DNA of 64,000 nucleotides, taken from the NCBI GenBank assembly GCA_964463165.1, contig CAYXBK010000014.1, forward strand, positions 73,282 to 137,281. Reading direction: 5' to 3'. Below, piece after piece: positions 36,404 through 44,965 of this stretch. The stretch comes from UBA7236 sp964463165. GTDB lineage: Bacteria > Bacteroidota > Bacteroidia > Chitinophagales > BACL12. The position numbers and the translations under genes are program-made. The notes beneath the pieces are model-generated. The model saw only the letters and a program-made list of their open reading frames with translations, did not search any database and was not told where the DNA came from. The stretch's first letter is position 1; each line of letters opens with the position of its first letter.

Positions 36404-36434
36404 CAGATGAGCGAATTAGCTGATTGGCTAATGA
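36399..36434. repeat. GCTAAT-type repeat overlapping the thioesterase stop
   Basis: The sequence AATTAGCAGATGAGCG followed by AATTAGCTGATTGGCTAATG begins in the last codon of the thioesterase gene; the TAG stop is the first TAG of the repeat. Confidence 0.55.
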
Positions 36435-36515
36435 CGTAGTGGAGAAACTTCAGATTTTTATTGCAATAGAATTCTTGCCTCGCTTCTTTAAATACAATAA
36501 AATTTATTTGCCTGC

Positions 36516-37814
36516 TTAATCGGCAAATTTCAGTTTATCCATTGCATTCTGCAAACTGATCAGGCTTTCATTTACATCTTCCATTTTACAGGTGCCGACA
36601 CTCAATCTGAACCAGGGACTTTCTTTCTCGGAACCAAATGCATAAAAAGGAACAATTGCAATTCTCGCTTCATCCAATAAATAATCCGCCACATCTGCCA
36701 TTGTTTTGATAATTGTTCCGTCTTCTTTTTTTGCTCCCCTGAAATCAATTTTCAATGTGAGATAAATTGCGGCCTGCGGCGCAATGCATGCAACCGGATA
36801 ATTATTTTTCTGTAATGCATTGAATCCTTTATAAAATCCATCCAGACGGTCCTGTATTTTTTTCTTATAATTTATCAGAAATGTATTTACCTCTTCTTCC
36901 AGCATTAAAAATTTCGCACTTGCAACCTGTTCCGGTTTCGGGCTCCATGCCCCAATATGTGATAAAATACTTTTCATTTTATCAATGATTGCTTTCGGGC
37001 CAAAACTCCAGCCGACACGAATGCCGGTTGCAGAAAATGCTTTGCTTAATCCATCAATATAAATTACATAATCTTTTAATTCGGGGCGCAATGACACAGG
37101 ATCAAAATGTTTTGTGTCGCCAAACGTGAGTGTCCAGTACAATTGATCATATAATATATAAAGCGGTTTTTGATCTGCCGGTCTCCTGTTGTTTTCTGCA
37201 ATGACAAGGTCGCATATTTCTTCAAGCTCATTCTTTAAAAAAGCAGTACCTGTCGGATTTAACGGCGAACAAAGTGCAATTAAGGTTGCGTCGTGAATAT
37301 GCGGTGCAATTTCAGCCGCGGTGGGCATGAAATTATTTTCCGGCTTCGTAACAATTTCAATTTTCTCACAAAAACTCAAATGCGTATAATGATTATTATT
37401 CCAGCTTGGCACCGGATAAATTACTTTATCACCCTTATCAAGGAGTGTAATATATGTTGCATAAATAAGAGGGCGCCCGCCGCCTGCAATTAAAAATTCG
37501 TCTGTATTATATTCCAAACCCTGATAGGTTGCAATAAATTTTTGCGCCGCATTGCGCAATGCATCGATCCCGTTGGCAGCGGGATAATTGGTTTGATGAT
37601 CTTTATATGCGTTGATGATTTCTTCTTCCAGCTTTTGCGGGATCGGAAAGATCTTCGGGTCGAAATCTCCAATTGTCAGATTGTAGATCTTTTCTCCCTT
37701 TTTCATGCGCTCACCTACTTCGGCGGCTAATTTGATAATTTCTGAACCGATCAGGTTTTCGGCCATTTCGGAAACTTTCAGGTTTTTACGGGCTGCGAGT
37801 TGGATATCTGACAT
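36516..37814 (-). CDS. Class I PLP-dependent aminotransferase
   Basis: This 432-residue fold-type I aminotransferase of the aspartate-aminotransferase group has NLTIGDFDP near the N-terminus, YPAANG and the Asn of SPLNPTGTAF. The PLP lysine lies in YIDGLSKAFSATGIRVGW, and the C-terminal Arg in WFRLSVGTC. The substrate cannot be fixed from sequence; aspartate or an aromatic amino acid is likely. It is monocistronic, with divergent neighbours on its 5' side. Confidence 0.9.
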   Translation of the reverse strand: MSDIQLAARKNLKVSEMAENLIGSEIIKLAAEVGERMKKGEKIYNLTIGDFDPKIFPIPQKLEEEIINAYKDHQTNYPAANGIDALRNAAQKFIATYQGLEYNTDEFLIAGGGRPLIYATYITLLDKGDKVIYPVPSWNNNHYTHLSFCEKIEIVTKPENNFMPTAAEIAPHIHDATLIALCSPLNPTGTAFLKNELEEICDLVIAENNRRPADQKPLYILYDQLYWTLTFGDTKHFDPVSLRPELKDYVIYIDGLSKAFSATGIRVGWSFGPKAIIDKMKSILSHIGAWSPKPEQVASAKFLMLEEEVNTFLINYKKKIQDRLDGFYKGFNALQKNNYPVACIAPQAAIYLTLKIDFRGAKKEDGTIIKTMADVADYLLDEARIAIVPFYAFGSEKESPWFRLSVGTCKMEDVNESLISLQNAMDKLKFAD

Positions 37815-37960
37815 GCGTGAAAATTAATACAAATTTCTAAAATCGGAAGGGATTTAACCCTTCCTTCCGGGTGACAAAATTCAGCCTTTTCCGCACCTTT
37901 CCGTCGTTTTGATAAACATTTGGCTGAATAGCATTAATTTCAAGCCATAAAACAAAAGAA

Positions 37961-38947
37961 ATGAAAACATCTAAACTACTCCTTTCCTGCCTGATTCTGA
38001 TCTGTTCAATTACTTCTCTGCATGCCCAATGGGGTTTTGGGAAAGTAGAAGAGATCGAGGCAATGAAAAACCGCAAGCTTGTGATCATGACCCAGGATGA
38101 AAATGAAAAAGTGATCGAAAAACTCAAGAAAAAAGGTTACAGCGATAAAACCGACGATTATAAGCAAGCACTTGATGATTACAATAAAGTGATGGAAGAA
38201 TCAGTGCTCAATATCTGGCCGTTTCATGATGAAGCAGAATTAATGACCTACGACGAATTGCGTGCCTTGTCGAAAAACAAAAGTGAAAAATATGTTGTGA
38301 TTTTTGTTGTGAATGTGGATGTAACACAAACCTATATGAACGGCAAATATGAAACGCATTATGATATTGATTATAAACTCGACTGGACATACCGCGATGC
38401 AAAAAATGAAGATTTTGATAAAGAAGAAAAAAGCAGCGGCAATGAATTTTCGATGCTGCGTGTCGCATTGATTGAAGATTTTCTCAAAACACCTATCGCA
38501 CAAATATCCCTGCCGAATAAATTCCCGACGAAAAGTGATATTGCTTTCGGACTTGATTATTGCACATGGTATATGAACCAGCGTTTAAATGATCAGAAAG
38601 CGAAGGATATGCGTGACATATTGAAAGACAATCCGAAAAAAATACCTGATTACACTCTCGCAATTTGTGCCGACGATCTTTCGAGCAAAGTTCCAGCCTC
38701 AAAAGTAAAACTTGTTTATCCGCATCCGCAGGAAGTTGTTACACAGGAAGAAATGGATGAAATCATTTTAAACCGCAGTGCAGGCTATGCATATCTTGTT
38801 GTTTTATTCGGCACGGCAGTGATCACCGATGCAAAAACAGGCGAAATATTAGATGTTGCTGATGGATTTGGCGGCGGCGGAAATTTATTACTCACCGAAA
38901 AAGATTTTGAAAGGATATTGAAAGATATAGAGAAAGCGCAAAAGTAG
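37961..38947 (+). CDS. Secreted protein of unknown function
   Basis: This 328-residue protein has a signal peptide (cleavage near SLHAQ). The mature part is charged and helix-rich at the N-terminus (VIEKLKKKGYSDKTDDYKQAL), then strands such as YVVIFVVNVDVTQTYMNGKY and YAYLVVLFGTAVITDAKTGE. I recognise no family. It is followed after 33 bases by the STAND gene on the same strand, but may be independent of it. Confidence 0.7.
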   Translation: MKTSKLLLSCLILICSITSLHAQWGFGKVEEIEAMKNRKLVIMTQDENEKVIEKLKKKGYSDKTDDYKQALDDYNKVMEESVLNIWPFHDEAELMTYDELRALSKNKSEKYVVIFVVNVDVTQTYMNGKYETHYDIDYKLDWTYRDAKNEDFDKEEKSSGNEFSMLRVALIEDFLKTPIAQISLPNKFPTKSDIAFGLDYCTWYMNQRLNDQKAKDMRDILKDNPKKIPDYTLAICADDLSSKVPASKVKLVYPHPQEVVTQEEMDEIILNRSAGYAYLVVLFGTAVITDAKTGEILDVADGFGGGGNLLLTEKDFERILKDIEKAQK

Positions 38948-38980
38948 CTGTTGTATTGCATATGAAATAGAATTATCAGT

Positions 38981-41749
38981 ATGGGTATTATTAAAACACC
39001 GGATCAGCGGGTCCGTGTATTTATCAGTTCAACAATTAATGAATTGGCAGATGAACGCAAAGCCGCCAGAGAATCAATTACCAATTTGCGTTTGATACCT
39101 GTATTTTTTGAAGCAGGTGCACGACCGCATCCTCCCCGTGACCTTTATTCGGCTTACCTCGACCAAAGCCACATATTTGTTGGAATATACTGGAACAGCT
39201 ATGGGTGGATTGCACCAGGTGCCGAAATATCAGGCCTGGAAGATGAATACAGATTATGCGGTAACAAAAAACCTAAATTGATTTATGTAAAAAACTCAAA
39301 TCAGCGGGACGAAAAACTAAATCAGCTTTTAAAAGATATTCAGGACAGCGATACCAGTTGTTATCAAAAATTTAATACCGCTGAAGAATTAGGAGCCCTT
39401 CTTGAAAACGATCTTTCTGTTTTAATGTCAGAAATTTTCGAATCTGCATTGCATGAAAACCAGCACATTTCAAATGCAGAAATTATTGAAAAAATACAGG
39501 CACAACCGACCCGAAAAGTGGAATTGCCGGCAATAAAATCCGAACTGATTGGCCGGGGAGATGATATGAATAACGTCGAATTATTGCTGTTGAGCAAAAA
39601 TGTGAGCCTTGTAAACATTCTCGGTGCCGGCGGTACCGGTAAAACTACAATCGCGATACATGTGGCGCATAAAGTAAAAAATGAATTTGCAGACGGCGTT
39701 TATTTTGTTCCCCTTGCACCCGTTACGGATGCGCATCTTGTTGCAAGTACAATTTCAAAAGTACTGGAATTGCAGGATGCAGGAAAGCAACCCATTCAAC
39801 AAACATTAACCGATTATCTGGCAGATAAAAAAATGCTGATCGTGCTTGACAATTTTGAACAAATTGTTGATGCGGCGGATCTCATCAGTGAAATATTAAC
39901 TAAATGCATTGACGTGAAAATAATAATCACGAGCAGGGCAACTTTGCGGATCCGCGGTGAGCATATTTATCAATTGGCACCGCTTTCATTTGGTGGCGCA
40001 GAAAAGATTTCGACCGACGGCATGCAACATTTACCTGCCGTTGAATTATTTATTGTTCGGGCTCGTGAAGTAAATAGTCAAATTGTTCTCGATGAGGAAA
40101 ATACAAATGCAATTGTTGAAATATGCCGGCGGCTTGATGGCTTGCCGTTGGCAATTGAATTGGCTGCATCCCGGACCAAATTATTTCAGCCCGTTGCATT
40201 ATTAAACAGAATGGGAAAAACCCTTGATATTGTTTCCAAAGGACAGCGTGATCTTCCACAACGACAACAAACATTGCGCAATGCAATTGAATGGAGTTAT
40301 AATTTATTGGATGCAGAAAGTAAAAAAGTATTTCGCACTTTAGGAGCATTTAAAAGAAGCTGGACACTGGATGCCGCCGATGCAATCATGAATCAGCAAA
40401 ACAGTTTTTCGGATATTGAGGATATCACCGAAAAACTATTGGATGTAAGTTTGATAAAACCTGTATTGGTTTCGCATTCTGCAGAACCGCGGTTTAATAT
40501 GCTGCAAACAGTACATGAATATGCAAACGAATTATTGGATGCTTCAGAAGAGGGTTATGCAGTGAAACTCCAATTTGCAAATTACTTTGTTGATTTATTT
40601 TCCGGATGTGAAGATCAACTCTGGTATTCAAATGCTGAAATATGGCTTGATAAAATTGAAAATGAATATCAAAACCTCAGGGCTTCATTTTATATTCTGG
40701 TAGAAAATAAATCATTTGAAAAAGCCTGGAAGTTATTTTATTTAATTGTTCCGTACTGGCATATAAGAGGCGGTTACAGTGAATCAGACAGCTGGATGGA
40801 GGCTGCAAAAATTGTTGAAACGTCCGGAAATTATCCGGAAACAATGAATATTTCCAAATCAATCAGGGCCAAAACATATCTATGGGCAGGACATGTCAAA
40901 TTATTTGTTTTGCAAATTGAACCGGGTTTTCAGTTTCTGCGGCTTGCAGAGGAAATTTTGAGAGAATTAGGCGACAACGAAAATCTCGCAATTGCACTTG
41001 CAATGGACGGCGGATATGGCGTATACATGAAATACGATGATGCATTTTCGAAAATAAAAGAAGCTGAAGACTTGGTACATCATATTGAGAATCCCTACGC
41101 AAAATTTACAGTCACTTTATGGCCTTCTGAATATTACCGCCAAACCGGTCAGATTGAAAAAGTAGAAAAATCACTGGATGAAGCCGAAGCCCTCGCAGAT
41201 AAATACGAAATGAAAAGCGTTAAATGTTATTTTATTATTCTGAGAGGCGGGAATCTCACGATGCAAAACAAATGGGCGGAAGCGGAGCAACTTTATCTCA
41301 CAGGGCTTGCCGGCCTTCCTGAAAAGGGCTTGAAAGATTTCAGAGGAGGATTTATGCTGGGATACTGCCAGTGTTTATGGAAAACCGGCAGACTTCCGGA
41401 AGCCGAAAAATTAATCATCCAGGCACTGGACCTGGTTAGGGAAAGCGGGCAAAAAGAATCGCTATTTCATTCAATAATGGGTACCGTCGAATATTTTGAA
41501 ATGAAAGGATATAGAGATGATGCCTGTAAATTGTTTGGCTCGATCCTAGGATTTATTGACCTCACCGGATACCCGCTTCTGGGCCCTTCATTAAAATCCT
41601 TTGAGGAAGTAAATGCGCTTATTTATAAATCGGATATCAATTCTTCCGATCTTAAAAATATAGAAGAAGGTAAAAAAATGACACTCGAACAGGCAATTAT
41701 ATTTGCGGTTAAAATCATAAAAAATAATGCTGAAACTTTGCAGGCTTAA
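38981..41749 (+). CDS. STAND protein: DUF4062 - NB-ARC ATPase - TPR
   Basis: This 922-residue protein has three parts. The N-terminal DUF4062 (about 8-160) shows VRVFISSTINELADERKAA, DQSHIFVGIYWNSYGW and GLEDEY, a TIR-like/nucleotide-hydrolase-like Rossmann fold. An NB-ARC ATPase (about 185-470) has Walker A GAGGTGKT (215-222), Walker B LIVLDNFEQ, an Arg sensor in IIITSR and the GLPLAIEL motif. Tetratricopeptide helices (about 530-910) would sense a ligand or trigger. The layout is that of bacterial STAND switches, used both as regulators (AfsR-like) and in immunity. It precedes the helicase by 31 bases. There is no DNA-binding domain, so a plain transcription-regulator role is unlikely. Confidence 0.87.
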   Translation: MGIIKTPDQRVRVFISSTINELADERKAARESITNLRLIPVFFEAGARPHPPRDLYSAYLDQSHIFVGIYWNSYGWIAPGAEISGLEDEYRLCGNKKPKLIYVKNSNQRDEKLNQLLKDIQDSDTSCYQKFNTAEELGALLENDLSVLMSEIFESALHENQHISNAEIIEKIQAQPTRKVELPAIKSELIGRGDDMNNVELLLLSKNVSLVNILGAGGTGKTTIAIHVAHKVKNEFADGVYFVPLAPVTDAHLVASTISKVLELQDAGKQPIQQTLTDYLADKKMLIVLDNFEQIVDAADLISEILTKCIDVKIIITSRATLRIRGEHIYQLAPLSFGGAEKISTDGMQHLPAVELFIVRAREVNSQIVLDEENTNAIVEICRRLDGLPLAIELAASRTKLFQPVALLNRMGKTLDIVSKGQRDLPQRQQTLRNAIEWSYNLLDAESKKVFRTLGAFKRSWTLDAADAIMNQQNSFSDIEDITEKLLDVSLIKPVLVSHSAEPRFNMLQTVHEYANELLDASEEGYAVKLQFANYFVDLFSGCEDQLWYSNAEIWLDKIENEYQNLRASFYILVENKSFEKAWKLFYLIVPYWHIRGGYSESDSWMEAAKIVETSGNYPETMNISKSIRAKTYLWAGHVKLFVLQIEPGFQFLRLAEEILRELGDNENLAIALAMDGGYGVYMKYDDAFSKIKEAEDLVHHIENPYAKFTVTLWPSEYYRQTGQIEKVEKSLDEAEALADKYEMKSVKCYFIILRGGNLTMQNKWAEAEQLYLTGLAGLPEKGLKDFRGGFMLGYCQCLWKTGRLPEAEKLIIQALDLVRESGQKESLFHSIMGTVEYFEMKGYRDDACKLFGSILGFIDLTGYPLLGPSLKSFEEVNALIYKSDINSSDLKNIEEGKKMTLEQAIIFAVKIIKNNAETLQA

Positions 41750-41780
41750 TTTATCTGATCTGTTCATTCGGTAATGATAT

Positions 41781-44312
41781 ATGAAGTATCCTGAAATGAA
41801 ATTTATTGAAGAATGGTACCGCAGAAAAAACTGGCAATCTTATCCTTTTCAGCTTGAACTTGCACAGGCATATTTTGAAGGTTACAATGGTTTATTAAAT
41901 GCGCCAACCGGCAGCGGTAAAACTTATGCAATGTGGATTCCAATTCTTGCAGAAGAATTAAAGAGGAGGGAGGAGGAAGGAGGAAGGAGAAAGGAGGAAG
42001 GAGAAAAAAAAGAAAAAGGTGAAGGGAATTTAACGAAGCCACTGCAAACTGAGACTGCCAACAGCCAACTTAAAATTCTCTGGATCTCACCTTTACGTGC
42101 GCTCGCAAAAGATATCTGCAATGCCTTGCAGGATGCCTGCAATGTGATGGAACTCGACTGGAAAGTTGAATTGCGCACCGGCGATGTTTCTGCCGCAGTG
42201 AAGCAGCAACAGAAAAAACAAATGCCGGATTGTTTGATCATTACACCGGAAAGTTTACATGTTTTATTATGCGGAAAAAATAATTCAACCTTATTCAGCA
42301 ATTTACAATGTATCGTTGTTGACGAATGGCACGAATTACTCGGAAGTAAAAGAGGTGTACAGGTAGAACTTGCAATTTCAAGATTAAAAGCAATCGTGCA
42401 AAATCAAAACCGAAATTTACATATCTGGGGAATCAGTGCAACAATCGGAAATTTAATTGAAGCAATGGAAGTATTGCTCGGCACCGACCGCGATGAAAAT
42501 ACATCTGTCATCATCAGAAGCAATGCAAAAAAAGAAATTGCTGTGCATACCGTATTACCTGCGTCAATTGAAATTTTACCCTGGGCAGGACATATCGGTT
42601 TAAAATTATTACCGCAGATTTCTTCCATCATCAATGCATCATCCACCACACTTGTATTTACAAATACACGTGCAATGGCGGAAATATGGTATCATCAGAT
42701 ATTAAATTATAATGAAGAACTGGCAGGATTAATTGCTATGCATCATGGAAGTTTATCATCCGAAGTGCGTGACTGGGTAGAAGAAAATTTACATGCAGGA
42801 AATTTAAAAGCGGTTTTCTGCACCAGCAGCCTTGATCTCGGTGTTGATTTCAGGCCTGTTGATACTGTCATTCAGATCGGCTCGCCGAAAGGTGTTGCAC
42901 GGTTTACGCAACGTGCAGGAAGAAGCGGCCATCAACCCGGTGCCGTTTCAAAAATTTATTTTGTGCCCACACACGCTTTGGAATTAGTTGAAATTGCAGC
43001 AATCAAAGAGGCAATTAAAAAAAATATGGTTGAAAAGCGGGAACCATTTGTAATGTGCTTTGATGTGCTCGTGCAATATTTAGTAACACTGAGTGTCGGT
43101 GAAGGGTTTGAAGGGGAGGAGATATACAATGAATTAAAAACAACACATGCGTTTCAATATTTAAATGACGATGAGTGGAAATGGTTGTTGCAATTTATTA
43201 CGAAAGGCGGTTCTGCATTTTCAAATTATGATGATTTTAATAAAGTAGGTTTTGCAGATGGAAAATATCGTATCATGAATAAACTTGCCGCTACAAAACA
43301 TCGCCTGCAAATCGGAACAATCGTTTCGGAACCGGTTGTGCGTATTGCATATTTGAAAGGCGGCAGTTTAGGTACGATCGAAGAATATTTTATTGCGCAA
43401 TTAAAACCCGGTGATGTTTTCTGGTTTGCGGGCTTATGCCTCGAATTTGTTTTACTGAAAGATATGACGGCCTTTGTGCGGAAAACGAAAGAGCAAAAAG
43501 CAGGTACGGCAAGTTATATGGGCGGGCGTATGCCTCTATCAGGATATATGGCGGAACTGATGCGTATTCAATTGGAACAATCGGCCGATAATGCGAGGCC
43601 CGAAAAAGAATATCAATTACTTGAACCGCTTTTGCAATTACAGCGTGAAAGGTCTGCTATTCCGAAAACGGATGAATTACTTGTTGAAATTTCAGAAAGT
43701 GAAGATGGATGCCATATTTTCTTTTATCCTTTTGAAGGAAGAGTTGTACATGAAGTAATGGCCGGACTTGCGGCATACAGACTGAGTAGAAAACAAAGCC
43801 TGAGTATTTCTGTTGCAATGAATGATTACGGATTTGAATTATTATGCAACGAGAAAATTGAAATGGATGAAGAAACAGTGCGTCAATTATTTGCCGTTGC
43901 AAAAATGGAAGAAGATATGTTCAACAGTGTGAATGCGGCAGAAATGGCAAGAAGAAAATTCAGGGATGTTTCAATTATTTCAGGTTTGATTTTTCAGGGA
44001 TATCCGGGTGAATTAAAAAGAGCAAGGCATCTCCAATCCTCGGCGCAATTATTATTTGATGTGTTGCGGGAATATGAACCGACGAATTTATTGCTGAAAC
44101 AATCGTATGATGAAATCCTGCATGATCAGATGGAGCATGCCCGCATGCGCACTGCTTTATTGCGGATTCAAAACAGTAAGGTATTGATTCATTCCACCGA
44201 AAAATTTTCACCCTTCGCATTCCCCATTGTTGTAGATGATCTTTCAAGAAATAAACTGAGTTCAGAAAAATTATCCGACAGGATCAAAAAAATGGTGATC
44301 GAGAATCAATGA
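41781..44312 (+). CDS. Ligase-associated DEXH-box helicase (Lhr-like)
   Basis: This 843-residue superfamily 2 helicase has motif I APTGSGKT (41-48), motif II DEWHELLGSKRG in place of the usual DEAH, SAT (GISATIG), and motif VI FTQRAGRSGHQPG. The C-terminal half is the Lhr-core type. This is the family named for its link to an ATP-dependent DNA ligase in damage response; no ligase gene is seen nearby. An insertion of about 26 Lys/Glu/Arg/Gly residues (61-86, between motifs I and Ia) is encoded by a 60-base purine-only tract. The next gene, PdeM-like, starts 14 bases after. Confidence 0.92.
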   Translation: MKYPEMKFIEEWYRRKNWQSYPFQLELAQAYFEGYNGLLNAPTGSGKTYAMWIPILAEELKRREEEGGRRKEEGEKKEKGEGNLTKPLQTETANSQLKILWISPLRALAKDICNALQDACNVMELDWKVELRTGDVSAAVKQQQKKQMPDCLIITPESLHVLLCGKNNSTLFSNLQCIVVDEWHELLGSKRGVQVELAISRLKAIVQNQNRNLHIWGISATIGNLIEAMEVLLGTDRDENTSVIIRSNAKKEIAVHTVLPASIEILPWAGHIGLKLLPQISSIINASSTTLVFTNTRAMAEIWYHQILNYNEELAGLIAMHHGSLSSEVRDWVEENLHAGNLKAVFCTSSLDLGVDFRPVDTVIQIGSPKGVARFTQRAGRSGHQPGAVSKIYFVPTHALELVEIAAIKEAIKKNMVEKREPFVMCFDVLVQYLVTLSVGEGFEGEEIYNELKTTHAFQYLNDDEWKWLLQFITKGGSAFSNYDDFNKVGFADGKYRIMNKLAATKHRLQIGTIVSEPVVRIAYLKGGSLGTIEEYFIAQLKPGDVFWFAGLCLEFVLLKDMTAFVRKTKEQKAGTASYMGGRMPLSGYMAELMRIQLEQSADNARPEKEYQLLEPLLQLQRERSAIPKTDELLVEISESEDGCHIFFYPFEGRVVHEVMAGLAAYRLSRKQSLSISVAMNDYGFELLCNEKIEMDEETVRQLFAVAKMEEDMFNSVNAAEMARRKFRDVSIISGLIFQGYPGELKRARHLQSSAQLLFDVLREYEPTNLLLKQSYDEILHDQMEHARMRTALLRIQNSKVLIHSTEKFSPFAFPIVVDDLSRNKLSSEKLSDRIKKMVIENQ
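41960..42019 (+). repeat. 60-base polypurine tract inside the helicase gene
   Basis: The plus strand is all A or G across 60 bases, made of imperfect GGAGGAAGG and GGAGAAAGG steps. It encodes the low-complexity KRREEEGGRRKEEGEKKEK insertion. Confidence 0.85.
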
Positions 44313-44314
44313 AT

Positions 44315-44322
44315 TAAATTTG
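44315..44322 (+). promoter_or_regulatory. Possible -7 element just before pdeM
   Basis: TAAATTTG fits TAnnTTTG and lies four bases before the GTG start at 44327, in the short gap after the helicase. If used, it gives a near-leaderless transcript. Confidence 0.3.
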
Positions 44323-44326
44323 CATT

Positions 44327-44965
44327 GTGCAGGTTACCATCCGCAAGCAAAACTTTATTTTATCACCGGCAAAAATATTGTTCTGGGAAGAGCAGCGCTG
44401 GCTGATCATTTCAGATGCGCATTTTGCGAAAGAAACGCATTTCAGAAAAAATGGTATTGCCGTTCCTTCCGGAATTCTTCAGAATGATCTGGAAAAAATT
44501 GACCGGCTGATCAACCAATTTAAACCCTCGGCAATTTTATTTCTCGGTGATATGTTTCACAGCGAAGAAAATGAAGGATTGCATGCATTTATGCAATGGC
44601 GCAGGAAACAAAAAACGGAAATGCATTTAGTGATCGGCAACCATGATATTCTGAGCAGAGAATGGTATACGTTTGCAGACCTGGTTATACACGAGCATTT
44701 TTATTTATCGGGGCCGATCCTCTTCAGCCATGAAAAATTAATTGTGGATGATGCGGACATATATAATTTCTCAGGGCATTTACATCCATGCATACGTATG
44801 TACGGAAAAGCAAAACAATCTTTACGCATGCCCTGCTTCTGGTTCGGCGAACAACATGGCATCTTACCCGCATTCGGAGCCTTCACAGGATCAAGATCCA
44901 TTCAGCCGAAAAAAGAAGATCAGATTTTTGCAGTTGGAGAAAATGAAATTTTCAAACTTCAATAA
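44327..44965 (+). CDS. pdeM: PdeM-type metallophosphoesterase, ligase-associated
   Basis: This 212-residue calcineurin-like phosphoesterase has DAH (D30, H32), GD (D75), GNHD (104-107) and SGHLHP. The Trp-rich N-terminal ILFWEEQRWLIISD and C-terminal CFWFGEQHGILPAFGAFTGS identify the ligase-associated nuclease/phosphatase group. It starts at a GTG 14 bases after the helicase, so the two are likely co-translated. Usual partners, an ATP-dependent ligase and a ligase-associated exonuclease, are not present in this window. Its end overlaps the converging T9SS gene by 7 bases. Confidence 0.88.
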   Translation: MQVTIRKQNFILSPAKILFWEEQRWLIISDAHFAKETHFRKNGIAVPSGILQNDLEKIDRLINQFKPSAILFLGDMFHSEENEGLHAFMQWRRKQKTEMHLVIGNHDILSREWYTFADLVIHEHFYLSGPILFSHEKLIVDDADIYNFSGHLHPCIRMYGKAKQSLRMPCFWFGEQHGILPAFGAFTGSRSIQPKKEDQIFAVGENEIFKLQ

